Source: Oscheius dolichura (Eukaryota; Nematoda; Chromadorea; Rhabditida; Rhabditidae). Taken from it: a stretch of 64,000 bases of DNA. Shown here piece by piece: positions 30,240 through 40,787 of the stretch. Location: positions 2,728,001 through 2,792,000 of the forward strand of contig OW051493.1 in the NCBI GenBank assembly GCA_932521035.1, in the 5' to 3' direction. Position 1 is the first letter of the stretch. Every line of letters starts with the position of its first letter. A program made the translations under genes and the position numbers. Under the pieces are notes generated by a model. It was given only the letters and a program-made list of their open reading frames with translations, was not told the DNA's origin and searched no databases.

Positions 30240-32735
30240 GATCTTTTCAGTAGCGGGTGAGGCGCGGGTATAACGTCCGGCCCACCTTTTCACTTGAGGA
30301 TCTGGAAATAGTTCATGTTTTTTTCTGTTGCTTATACTATCCCAGACCATTTTAGAAAGAGAAACTAACCATGAGAGTGATCCTTCAGGAAGCGAGAGAG
30401 GCCCGGTATGAAGTCGGGCGCTCTCCCTCCAAGCGGACGCAGCTGTCCACTGTTTCTCTTCTTCGAGAAGAGACGAGGGAGGACGGCCATCACTTCGTCG
30501 CTCCAGTTCCTTCTCTTCGACGGCTGGTGGGTCCGGGAGACGAGGGTCCGGCCCATCTTCAGCAGCAGAATCTCTGTAAAAGAGCCTTGTTATTCAAAAA
30601 AGAAGTCAATAGCCAACCTCATCAGAGATCCTCCAGTAAAAGAGGAGGGCCGGTATGAAGTCGGCTGTCCTCCTCCTGGTCTCTCCTCCGCTTCAGCCAG
30701 GCGGGACGCGGGAATAATGTCCGGCCCACCTTCCGGAATCTGCAAAATACTCATGTTATGTTATTCATTGTTTACAATATTTTTCCCTTATCCTATCCAA
30801 TTTTAGGAAGAAAAAACTTACCATAAGGACGATTCGTTACGAATAGAGGGAGGCCCGGTATGAAGTCGGGTGCTCTCCCTCCAAGTGGAGTTGTCCACTT
30901 CGGCGCTTCCAGTCCGGGATGGGTAAGCGGCGGCGGTAAGAGTGGACGGGCATCACGGCGTCTCCCCATCATTCTGCTCGAGGGAGCAGCAGGAATACAG
31001 CTGGAGGACGGTCATCACGGTCGTCGCTCCAGCTCTTCACTTCGACAGCTGGTGGGTCCGGGAGACGAGGTTCCGACCCACCTTCAGCAGCAAGATCCCT
31101 GCAAAAGGTTCATGCTATTTACGCATCTTTGCTATTTCTCCGGTTCCAAACTATTTCAGAAAGTGAAAACAAACCTTAACGCGAGATCCTCCAATTCTCT
31201 AGACGCTGCGTAGAGGGGGGCCGGTATAAAGTCGGCTGTCCCGCTCTCATTCGCTCCTCCAGCCAGCAGAGTCAGGTGGGACGCGGGAATACTGTCCGGC
31301 TCACCTTCGAGGATCTGAAAAATACTAGTGTTACTCCAATGTTTTTTTTCTTCCTATCCTATTTTTAGAACAGAAAACTAACCACGGGGACGATCCTCCA
31401 GTAGTCGAGGGAGGCCCGGTACCAGGTCGGGTAATCTCCCTCCGAAGACGCGAGGGATCAGTGAAGGAGGCCGGGATAAGGTCGGTGTCTCCTCCAGTCC
31501 ACTGCCCGATGGGTCGCGGGGAAGCAGTCCGGCCCATCCTACTCTCCTCAATCTGCAAAGAGAACTTGTTGCCTATGCCCCCTTTTCGCCCAAATATCCA
31601 AAAAATGTCGTCGTCCCGTTTTCGTCTATTTAAAAAAGAGCAAGCTAACCTCAAAGGAAATCCTCCTAGTGGACCACATGTAGAAGGGGGGCCGGTACGA
31701 AGTCGGCGATCCCCTCCGAGCCATTCCAGGTGCCACGATGGGTCCGGGAGACGAATGTCCGGCCCATCAGGCAGCAGGATCTGTAAACTATTTGTGTTTT
31801 CCTAGATCCTTCTCTACTTTTCCCGATTCCCAGTTTATTTCAAGTAGATAAACTAACCAAGAGGGCGATCCTGTGGGTGACGAGTAGAGGGAGGCCCGAT
31901 ATCAGGTCGGGTGATCTCCCTCCGAGTAGACGAAGCGGCCGGCGAAAGACGAGTAGAGGGCGCCGGTACGAAGTCGGCGATCCCCTCCGAGTTGGCCAAG
32001 AGGGGTCCGGGAGACGACGGTCCGACCCATCACACATCAGGATCTGTAAACGGCTTATGTATTTTCCGTTGTTTCTCTGCCTTTTCCCATTCCCCATGCA
32101 TTTCAAGAAGAAAAAAACCAACCTCGAGGACGATCCAGTGGGAGACGAGTAGAGGGGGCCGGGATGAGGTCGGGTGATCTCTCTTCGAGTAGACGACGAC
32201 GTCGCCTATCCAGTTCACAAAGGCTGGTGGACGCGGTTAAAGGGTCCGGCCCACCTTCAACACCAGGATCTGTAATATACTCAAGTTATTCCGATGTTTC
32301 CCCCCTTGCCCCACTGTCCCATCTCATTTCAAGAAGAAGAAACCAACCTCAACGGAGATAGCCGAGTAGAAGGAGGTCCCGGTATCAAGTCGGGCATCCT
32401 CCATCCAAGTAGCAGACGAAGACGAGTAGAGGGGGGCCGGTACAAGGTCGGCTGTCCCCTCCTCCAGCACACAGAGACAGGTGGGACGCGGGGAAACGGT
32501 CCGGCCCACCTTTCGGGATCTGCAAAAGACTCATGTCATTCCATTGTTTTTTTCATTTTTGCCTGTATCCCAGGTTATTTCAAGGAGAAGCAACTAACCA
32601 TAAGGAAGTTCCTCGAGTAGGCGACGAGTAGAGGGAGGCCCGGTACCAGATCGGGTGGTCTCCATCCAAGTTGGCGGCCACGCAGGACAGAGACGAGTAG
32701 AGGGGGGCCGGTACAAAGTCGGCGATCCCCTTCAA
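30240..32735. repeat. tandem array of about 230-bp units, each with conserved hairpins
   Basis: About ten units follow each other. Each contains one or two copies of hairpin H1, one copy of hairpin H2, a GGATCTG(T/C)AAA box, a T-rich spacer of about 60-75 nt, and an AACYAACC-like box. H1 has a G/A-rich 5' arm, then CCCG or GCCG, a 9-nt loop (type GTAYGAAGT), CGGG or CGGC, and the matching pyrimidine arm. H2 is GRTGGG ... CCCAYC closing a CCGG-type inner stem. Fourteen H1 copies lie near 30396, 30644, 30848, 31214, 31408, 31466, 31686, 31888, 31957, 32152, 32371, 32431, 32633 and 32703. Frames are not maintained from unit to unit in either direction, so conserved RNA or DNA structure explains the pattern better than protein. 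Confidence 0.9.
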
Positions 32736-32821
32736 ATATCACCAGGCGAGTACTAAAATGGAAGAGTCAGTTCGATTAGAATGGGTTCCTTACTTGGTGA
32801 GTCTCTCTACTCCTTCTTCTC

Positions 32822-35674
32822 TCAAACTCTTCTTCTCCTCCTCAGGCGGTCGACGGCCATCACGGGGCCACGGGGAAGGCTGCTCACCAGCTTCTCCACT
32901 CTCGCCAGGGCGACGTCCACCTTCTTCTTGTCCAGGGCGTCTTCGGCCGTCTTCAGCATCCTCAGCACCGTCGTCTGGACACGGTTGAGGGACAGCTGGG
33001 TGTCCAAGAGGCTAGAGATCCCGTCGTGGGCAGCACACAGGGCGGCGATGTGGCCAAGGGCTCCTTGGATCTCATCCCGAGCCATATCCAGCTAAAATTT
33101 TTATTGGGAAAGGTTTGGAAAGGAAAAATACCCGTTGGTGATGGCTGGGAGCAGGCGGGGGACTGGGCGTCCTCACGGGAGACGGAGAGGGGGTCCTCAT
33201 CCGGAGGGGAGATCGGCTCCTCGAGCTGCTTCGGGCAGAGGGACTGGGCCTCGGGCTTCTTCTGCTCCTGGGAGGCGGCGAGGGCAGCGCCTCAAAAATC
33301 GCTTCTCCTCCATCGGCAACCGGCCGGAAAATCTCCTCTTCTTCGGCGGGAGCACGCCACTGGACGGGAGAGGGCGTCCTTCTGCGAGGGGACTCTTCAT
33401 CGGCCGGGAACGGGCTTCTTCTCTCCGGGGAAACGGCATGGGGCTCTTCTTCTTCGGCGGGAGCTCGCCACTGGACGGGAGAGGGCGTCCTTCTGCGAGG
33501 GGACTCTTCATCGGCCGGGAACGGGCTTCTTCTCTCCGGGGAAACGGCATGGGGTTCTTCTTCTTCGGCGGGAGCTCGCCACTCGTCCGAGGACGGTCTT
33601 CTGCGACGGAGAGGGATGATATCCGAGACGGGGGACGAGCTTCGTCTCTTCCGGTTGCCGAAGCGGAACCGGCGGTCCAGAACGTCTTCTTCTTCAACTC
33701 CTCCAGCTCCAAGGGGCTCATCTCCTCCTAGTCCATCAGCTTCAAACGGATCCTCCCCAAATCCTCCAACTTCAAACGGATCTTCTCCAAATCCTCCAGC
33801 GCCAAAGGCATCTCCACCAAATTCTTCAAATCCAGCAAAGGGGTCGGCAGCAGAAGCAGGCTGCTCTTCCTTGGCTCTCGCTAGCTGGCGCTCCTCTTCC
33901 TCCAGACGGGCCATCCACTCCCTCCTTTCTTCTTCATCCATGTCGGCCACGACTGGGATACCCTGCTCTTCACGGGTCTTCGGCACATAGGGCTTCATGG
34001 GCAGCCACTGGTCCAACTGAAGGTCGTTGGGGGCCTTCATCTCGCCAGTTTCTTCCATGATCTCGGTCGGGTCGGACAGCTGGTGAAGATGGTTGGGGTG
34101 ATGGACACCTCTTCTCTCACCCTGAAAGCATTCTCATTACTATTCTTCATTACATTTTAAATGAACTTACATTCGGGGACATGAGGACAAAACCCTCGAC
34201 GTCGGCCTTGTCCTGCCTGCTCATCTTGTCGGCCAGATGGTGGCGCTTAGCCCAGAGGGGATTGGGCACTTCCTGGGGAGGCAGGCCCAGTTCTTGCTGC
34301 CAACTGGAGTCGGGGTCGGCTCCAATGGCGAGATCCTGAAAAAAAGGCTTGAAATGTAAATAAATAATGCTTACCAGCATCGGATCCTCCTCCTCCTCTT
34401 CCACCAAATAAGCCCAGAATGGCTTCTTCGGCTCGGCTGCATCTTCGTGGCCAGGAAGGTGGCGCTTTGGTGACGGAGTTGCCCGCATCTCCGGTTTGTT
34501 GTCGAGGTTGATCTCCCCGGCTTTTTTAGGGTGGTCAAGCTCCACCGTCACCACGGCACATGCTGCTCCGCCAAGCGCACCCTGCAAAGAGTTATTTTAT
34601 TTCTGTTCACGCAAGGGTTGTTAGAATCTATTTTTCAACATTTTTTGCTGCTTTACTTCTCGTAAAACAACTATATTTGTATGATATTTTCTTAATTTGT
34701 ATTGCTTGTCACTTATTACAAAATGAAAGTGAAGATGTTGGCAGTATTTCATTTTTCTAATTAGATTTCTCATCTATTCCCTCCACATTTACTAATTTTT
34801 CATTTATTTCAGGCATTAGCTAGGAAATCGGCAGTACGCCGATATTCAATTGGTATTTGAATTTCATCAGTTGTTTCAGGCTAGCAAATAGAAACGACGC
34901 TATTTCATTATTCAGTCAAAATTTTCTTCTATTTGTCTCCTATTGTAGTTATCTCTTACTTTAGGCTTTACCAGTTGTAGATTTCAACGCCATTATATTT
35001 TATTCGCATGAAAAACTATATATTTGCTTTCTGTTGACTTTTAGAGCGTTTTAGTATTTATTTCAGATCTTTTGTTATCAAAAAATTAATGGTATTATTC
35101 AACTTGGGAGACTCAAAGCCAGGCACGTCCAAACTATTTTGCTGTTGACTATTTTCAGCTGTGTTTTTCACAGCACTTCATTTGAAATTTATTCTTGCCA
35201 TTTTTTACACTAGAAATTTTACATAATAAATTTTAGATCGAAAATGCTACAAGTTTAGTCGAATTTCAGTTTTTATTTATTATAGATTTAGTTTTCAAGC
35301 TTTCCCGAAGGAGGGTATTTCGTTGGTGGAACTGATGGATACAGTGAAAAACCAAAAATTATCAAAAGGATACCGCTCCACGTTGAATAATTCCAAATAG
35401 ATACTTTTTTTATCGGGGATTTATATGTTGTATATGTTTATGTTTACTCAATGTTTTAAGCCCTAAAAGTCTAGCTTTCTCTACATTTTTTTCTTTGTAA
35501 CAAATGACTCACCTTGGGAGGGGTGCATTCATTCTCCATTGTCCGGCCGGGGACCTTCGGAAAAGCAATACGGCCGCGCTGGCTTCCTATGTTGTTCAAA
35601 ATTAGAAGAAAAGATAGAGAATACATACCGGGGACCAGGGCGGGACGAGCGCAATCGCTAGGGAAATACGACAT
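32822..35674 (-). CDS. acidic, SP/RS-rich protein with internal 37-residue repeats, 583 aa
   Basis: Six exons (35629-35674, 35513-35586, 34375-34581, 34171-34335, 33132-34121, 32822-33091) sum to 1752 nt in frame. The N-terminal part has TPSPKRHLPGHED and acidic stretches, then a segment with conserved-looking order (GLPPQEVPNPLWAKRHHL ... ADVEGFVLMSPN ... LQLDQWLPMKPYVPKTREEQ). A Phe/Gly/Asp module (GGFGEDPFE, three variants) follows. Then come about two and a half 37-residue repeats built on WRAPAEEEEPHAV, SPERRSPFPADEESP and RRRTPSPVQ, then Arg/Ser/Pro tracts. The last exon encodes a helical region (ARDEIQGALGHIAAL ... ALDKKKVDVALARVEKL) and a basic end. Composition resembles nuclear RNA-associated SR-like proteins; that is inference. 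I do not recognise the family. An acceptor (tttag) directly precedes the ATG. Confidence 0.85.
34582..35512 (-). other. long AT-rich intron of the SP/RS-rich gene
   Basis: 931 nt between exons 2 and 3 (gtgagt ... tttgcag). It is much more AT-rich than the exons and about twenty times the usual intron length here. No nested gene or structured RNA was recognised. Confidence 0.7.
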
Positions 35675-36147
35675 CTAAAATTTGTTTTGTGTATAGTTAT
35701 ACTCTATTTTTTTTTGGTTTATTGTGCTAATCAGAAATTGAAGCCTACTTTTTGGATGTTGTTTTTGGGGTAATGGAAAAACCCTGTCAGTTTTTTGTTA
35801 AGTTTTTTAACATGTCAGAAGTATTTTCATGTCAAAAGTATTTTCATGTCAAAAGTATTTTCATGTCAGAAGTAAGATATTTTCTTATTCAGCTTTTCGA
35901 AACAAGTTGAGAATTGTAAGCCCACTAGAGAAACATGTTTCAACCGATATCTACTTATTCTTCATCACATCTTCCAAGACACTTGCAAACTAGGAAAACC
36001 ATCTTGTAATGCTGAAAATATTCTTTATCTTTTTCTTTGTCAGTGTTTTTTACATTTCTCATATCTCAGGCCAATTTATGGCAAAATTGTCTCGAAAATA
36101 TTTATCGGTCTTTTTTCAGGAGAATTATCTACGGCAAATTTTCCGAC
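35675..36147. other. divergent intergenic region
   Basis: Separates the minus-strand SP/RS-rich gene from the plus-strand Y-box gene, so it should hold both promoters. It contains a short tandem repeat (35810-35876). A trans-splice-like acceptor (ttttttcag) ends at 36119, 28 nt before the Y-box ATG. Confidence 0.5.
35810..35876. repeat. 17-nt tandem repeat, four copies
   Basis: Four near-perfect copies of ATGTCARAAGTATTTTC in a row (the last is truncated at AGAAGTAA), in the promoter region between two divergent genes. Confidence 0.85.
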
Positions 36148-37510
36148 ATGTCGTCGACCAACGCTGATGAAGTAGCCGATAACATCTTGCTGGAGAAGTT
36201 GGACAATTTGAATCTGGGAAGTGGTGATGGTAATGATTCGCCTAAAGAAGAACCGAAGGGAAAGATGGGCAGCAGACGCTACCGTAAGAAAGACGTAAGT
36301 TTTGCTTTATAGGTGTTAGTATTTAATATTACCTTGTCTTGGTTATGTACCTTAGCTGCAAATTGCACAACGACAAAATGAGACGAACAGCAAAAAATCA
36401 GCTATTATTGATAAGTGATAAAATAGCGATGCGAGAAACTCGTAAACCAAAATGGAAAGGCAAAAAAGGGTGTGCCAGTAAAGAGGAGAATGCTGCAAAT
36501 GATGAAGAGATTATATATAGAAAATATAATCCCTGTCTTTTATGGTTGTAATGATGCAATCGTGCGATCCGTCAGCGTAATTACAGACCGCTGTTTTACC
36601 ACAGTTTAAATTTCACATCATTACAATTTATAATAACTTGTTGCAGACTCGTAGTGATGCTGAGCGGATGCGTGAATGGGAGGAGAACCAGGAGAAGAAG
36701 AACCAGAATGTCATCGAGACGGGATTGAAGGGTACTGTCAAGTGGTACTCGGTTCTTGGGCATTACGGCTTCATCGCACGTGACGACAACAAGGGAGATA
36801 TCTTTGTTCACCAGGTTAGATTACTATTAAATTTTCAATACAATTTGTTTAGAGCGCTATCTGGAAGTCGCCAACGGAGAAGTTCTACCTTCGCTCTCTT
36901 GCTGACGACCAGCCCGTTGAATTCAACCTCGTCAAAGGAGAGAAAGGTCTTGAAGCAACACATGTCACCGGACCGGATGGTAGCGAAGTCAAAGAAGCTC
37001 CCAGGCAGCCGTACCGCCGATTCAGACCATTCAAAAACGGCTATCGCAAGAACAAGATCAACAACGGAGAGAATGGTGACTCTAGTATGTTCATTGTTGT
37101 TTCCACTATATGCTTGGCAGCTGATGATTTCGGACCAGCTAAGACCTAGTTCCACGTTGCTTTATTAATGTCTATATTAAACATTTGGTTTTAGAGCGTT
37201 CTGCTTCTAAGAGCGAGGACAACGGTGACGATGCAGCGGGTGAAGATAAAACCGGCAAACCTCGTCGTCGTGGACCACGCAAGTTCTTCCGTCGCCGACC
37301 CAGAGGTGTTGAAGAGGTTAGCGCCGTTTCAAATATTTCATCTTTTGATCTTTTTAGAAAGATGGTGATCAGGAAGGAATCGCAGGACCTCGTCGTCGCC
37401 GCCGTGAAAAGTCCGAATCCGGCAAATCTGCTGCAAATGCTGAAGGTCTCCCTGCTGATTCTGGACAAGAGAGCCACGAAGGCGACAGACCTGCTGATGC
37501 CAAGGTCTAA
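36148..37510 (+). CDS. Y-box (cold-shock-domain) RNA-binding protein
   Basis: Y-box proteins package and regulate mRNA through a cold-shock domain and basic tails. Five exons (36148-36294, 36647-36814, 36853-37084, 37195-37316, 37358-37510) give 273 aa. A short acidic N-terminus and a basic linker lead to the cold-shock domain, which contains GTVKWYSVLGHYGFIARDD and GDIFVHQSAI, followed by VEFNLVKGEKGLEATHVTGP at its end. The Arg/Gly-rich tail has Arg clusters (PRQPYRRFRP, RRRGPRKFFRRRP, GPRRRRREK) alternating with acidic residues, the usual Y-box arrangement. RNP-type aromatic residues are intact. The closest known group is the nematode CEY proteins. It reads away from the SP/RS-rich gene. 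Confidence 0.95.
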
Positions 37511-38262
37511 ATGTTTTCTGTTATTGTTATTACCTTCTAGTTTTCAATTTTACTTGACTACCAGACTGAAGGACTGTTGATAATTTGTTGTTACTAATAT
37601 GCGTAGTCTCGTCTACTTGTCCCCACGAATTCTTTTGTGCCAAAAAGAATTCCAGAGTTGGATACGCTTATACAGCTTCGCTGCCAAAAAAATGGGTTGG
37701 TTCTTTTCCTAAGAAATTTTAGCCAAAAAAATATAAAAGCTCTGCATGTGGAAGACGCTCCCTGCTGGCCAGCTCTACCCTGGTCTACCCCACTTGGGTG
37801 TTGTCGGCCCTGTCCGTCGTCTTCTTCTTCTACGGAATCCTCTGTCGATCTCCCTCGTCCTCCGCCGCCGCTGCCATCGGTTCCCCACTGCTTCCCCCCT
37901 CATTTAGACGCTCGGTTCCATCTAGCTATTCATTTCCATCATGATATATTCACCGTTCAGACCCTTCTTCGACGGCCTTTGAAAAATATAGGGACGGAAC
38001 TTCTTGCACAAGCAGTGTTTATTATTTTAGGTAGAGGAGCTTGCCTTATCCGAAATGAACGTATTCTTATCGGATCACATGATCGAAAAGGAGCCCTGGG
38101 CCCTGTAGAGTGTACGGTAGTTTATCCTTTCTGGACTCTCCCTGAGCTGTTATACTCAAGGTTTATCTATTTTTTATGAGAACAGAGTTTGTTATTGTTG
38201 GTGGAGGTAAACGGGGAGGTATGGAAGGTTTTGTGAAAGAATTCGGTGTGGAAAGACGAGGT
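37511..38262. other. no confident gene
   Basis: A plus-strand frame (37637-38179) lacks coding features. A different frame near 37760-37860 shows a possible hydrophobic segment (VYPTWVLSALSVVFFFYG) without supporting splice sites. AATAAA-like sequences are not obvious. Confidence 0.35.
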
Positions 38263-38536
38263 TTACTCCTTGCAGCCCTTCAAGGCTTTGAGAATCCGTA
38301 TAAGTCTTGCCCTTTTGACAGGATTGAGCGGACGACGAGCTCGAGCCAATGCTGGAGGACTCATGGCTTGTCGCCACTTGTAGAGAGGCCGGTAGATCGT
38401 AGCCGAGTCCTCTGATCGCCACGGGAGTGTGAAGGAATGACTTTCTGTAGCTTTTTGTAGACATTGGTGACTGGAGAGACCTACCTTTAAATAGAAAGAG
38501 AAGAAAAAAGAGGATGAGAAGGGCTGATACACTCAT
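38263..38536 (-). CDS. small secreted cationic peptide precursor, 77 aa
   Basis: Two exons (38485-38536, 38263-38444) joined by a 40-nt GT-AG intron. A textbook signal peptide (MSVSALLILFFLLFLF) precedes a mature part of about 60 residues. The mature part begins with a Ser/Glu/Asp-containing stretch and continues into a strongly basic C-terminus with dibasic sites (ARARR, VKR) and a final amphipathic cationic segment (RLIRILKALKGCKE) containing the only cysteine. A splice acceptor (tatcag) lies 5 nt before the ATG. The layout resembles neuropeptide-like or antimicrobial peptide precursors, but no family was recognised and no amidation Gly is present. Confidence 0.65.
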
Positions 38537-38786
38537 TACGACTGATAGCGGCTGTCTTCTGTGCTTTTGTAGAAAGTTTGGTCGAGCGCTATCAGGACGA
38601 GGGGGAGGGAGCTGACGTGGACAGTCGGACAGCCTAAGTGGCTTACAAGGGGGACACTCCGGGAAAAACGTCAGCTAGACAGGGGATTCTCGACTTTCTC
38701 ATGTTCTGAATAATTTGTAGAATATGGAGACAAATATTTGCAGCTGGGGGCAAATGGTCCACTGAAAACAGTTATGTATTTATTTT
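38537..38786. other. short spacer
   Basis: About 250 bp between the two tiny secreted-protein genes; both read in the minus direction. No further feature was seen. Confidence 0.4.
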
Positions 38787-39057
38787 CTATCCGAGCCAAG
38801 TTTTTCGGAGCATGTTATTCAGTTCGTTGGCTGAGAATCGCTTGTCCTCGTTGATGTCGCCTGGATAATACAGCTGATCCGGATCATTTTGGAGAAGAAA
38901 TCGAAGGATTGGATCGTTTGGAAGGAACTAAAAATGAGAGACGGTAATAGAAAGCAAATAATTATTTGTATAATGGGAATTAACCTACCCTAGGCATCTG
39001 ACTCGCCGAGAGATGTATAGTGAAGAACAAAAAAATTAACAAGGAATAGATGAACAT
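38787..39057 (-). CDS. tiny secreted protein with one EF-hand-like loop, 69 aa
   Basis: Two exons (38989-39057, 38787-38927) and a 61-nt intron. A signal peptide (MFIYSLLIFLFFTIHLSAS) is followed by about 50 residues. Near the end lies DINEDKRFSANE, which fits the 12-residue EF-hand loop pattern with acidic or polar ligands at positions 1, 3, 5, 9 and 12, followed by an amphipathic helix start. The protein ends in TWLG. A second reading is possible: KR as a dibasic cleavage site followed by a 16-residue peptide ending in Gly, a potential C-terminal amidation signal. The EF-hand reading explains more positions. A splice acceptor (tttag) lies 3 nt before the ATG. No close family was recognised. 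Confidence 0.65.
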
Positions 39058-39853
39058 ATTCCTAAAAGCTATGTTGGAAGACGAAAATAAGCAAATGGTG
39101 AGAAAGAATACCCTGGACCCGTATATCCACCTACACACGAGGCTATCCCACGGGAGACATTTATCACCAAGCCGTAATAAAACAATAAGTCAACATTTGA
39201 GAATAAGGCCATGGAGAACGAATAGATGAGTTCGAGAACAGACTGGGAGAGAAAGACCTCTGATGCTGTTTTTGGAAATCAGGATATGGACAAATGGAAG
39301 AGAGACATGCCCCAAGATGTCATTGAGGAAAAAGAGTGAGACAAACGACGACCGTGGAAGACTAATTATGGTGGAACGGCTTTCTAGACTAATTATTATG
39401 GAAAAGAGTAATGAACTCTGGCTCCATCTGGAGATGTAGAATTGGTAATCAACGTGCAGCAGCTTGGATACGGATATTCGACGCTTGACAAAATATGTGG
39501 TATCCACAAAATGAAACAAACAAGTAAAAACCACCTTTCTTTAACAGAACATCCTCTTGTGAAAGAAAGATCGGATGATCTCCACTAGTCAACATTACAT
39601 GTTGATGTTTCGAGCAGCCGGACATTTTTCTCTGATGCACCTTCTTTGTTTTCTGTTGTTCTTTTAGGGGGTAGAACTGAGATTCCTGTGAATTCAAGGC
39701 GTGTACTTGACAATGCACTTTGACGTAAACATAGACTGAATTAATATGCACAAAACAGAAAAATAGTAAAAGTTTACTTACACATAATGTAGAAACAGCA
39801 AAACAGGTATATATTACTGTTTCACACATAAACAAACCGCGAAAAAGAACTAC
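39058..39853. other. region with possible minus-strand small gene
   Basis: On the minus strand, an ATG at about 39829 opens a hydrophobic start (CETVIYTCFAVSTL). A donor (gtgtaagt) and acceptor (attcag, about 39739) could join it to a polar exon ending near 39532, and a final short exon would end AAR at about 39449. The parts keep frame but have no recognised family, so this is only a possibility. Confidence 0.25.
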
Positions 39854-40787
39854 TTAAACTTGCTCAACATGAGGTGGGAAAGAATAATGTGCTTCAGGAA
39901 CTTTAATATGAGGAAATCCAGGTTTATCAGGTCGGAAGAGCTCCATGCTCGTCCCGTTTTTGTCGATGACGGCGATACGCACAACACCTCCGGATGAACT
40001 AAATTAAAATAAGAAACGAATTATACCAGAACTAACCCGTCACGGAAAGTAGCGAGGCCAACAGCTTGCTTGACAACTGCTTTGCATTCTTCTTTAGTCA
40101 TTTTCGGCTTCCACGCGTTATCCAAAAATCCCTGAAATAATTATCAAAATAATATCTTCTATATCGTTGTTTTGCCAAATTTTCAGCAAAAAAAGTAGGT
40201 TACCTGGACAAATGTTGATCCAGATCCAGAAGCTGTGGATTTTTGACGTGTGACGTAACCTCCAAGAGGAAGAGCATAAAGCTGGCCTCCTTCTTTCTCA
40301 TCCCAACCGGCAACTAGTACAGATGCTGACAGCTGGTCTCTATAATTGTAGAGGAATTGCCGGAAGATTTGTGTTGCCCGGTATATGGTTACGTCTTTAT
40401 TTTCCATAGTGCTAAAGATTATTTCTTGCAACGAATTCAATTGTATACCTGTAGACATCTATATGATATTTGACAATATCGGCAATAGCCTGAGTATCGG
40501 CTGCCGAACCTGACCGGCATACGGCCAAATGATTGGTGATTGGCGTAATTTTATTAGTGGCTCTAGAAGAAATGAATGATCCAGCACTGGTACGAGAATC
40601 TGTTCCCACAACAACTCCCCCATCGTATTCCATTGCAATAAGAGTAGTCTAAATTAACCGTACACTATGAAAAATGAAGGTGAAATATGAAAATAAAATA
40701 AAAACCTACTCCTGTACTAATCTGCTCCTGCGGATAAAAGCCTAATGCTGGTATGGCCTTTCTCTTCTCTTCTGGCATAACATCCAT
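39854..40787 (-). CDS. pbs-1: 20S proteasome subunit beta-1 (caspase-like catalytic subunit)
   Basis: Catalytic beta-ring subunit that cleaves after acidic residues. Five exons (40710-40787, 40449-40648, 40204-40411, 40037-40131, 39854-39998) give 241 aa, matching the PSMB6 family length. A 26-residue propeptide ends in Gly and is followed by Thr27-Thr (mature Thr1), the nucleophile freed by autocleavage. Asp17 (TDSRTSAG) and Lys33 (TNKITP) of the mature chain are in place. SGSAADTQA, AGWDEKEGGQLYALPLGGY, GSGSTFV and RDGSSGGVV are beta-1 signatures. An acceptor (atttcag) lies 3 nt before the ATG. The symbol follows the C. elegans orthologue name. It is divergent from the GOT1 gene. Confidence 0.98.

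Noticed and set aside
30370-32520. Array units as exons of one protein (repeats reading ADFVPAPLYSS or RYEVGCPP)
   Set aside because: No single frame stays open across neighbouring units in either direction, and the two hairpin classes differ by two bases, which breaks frame.
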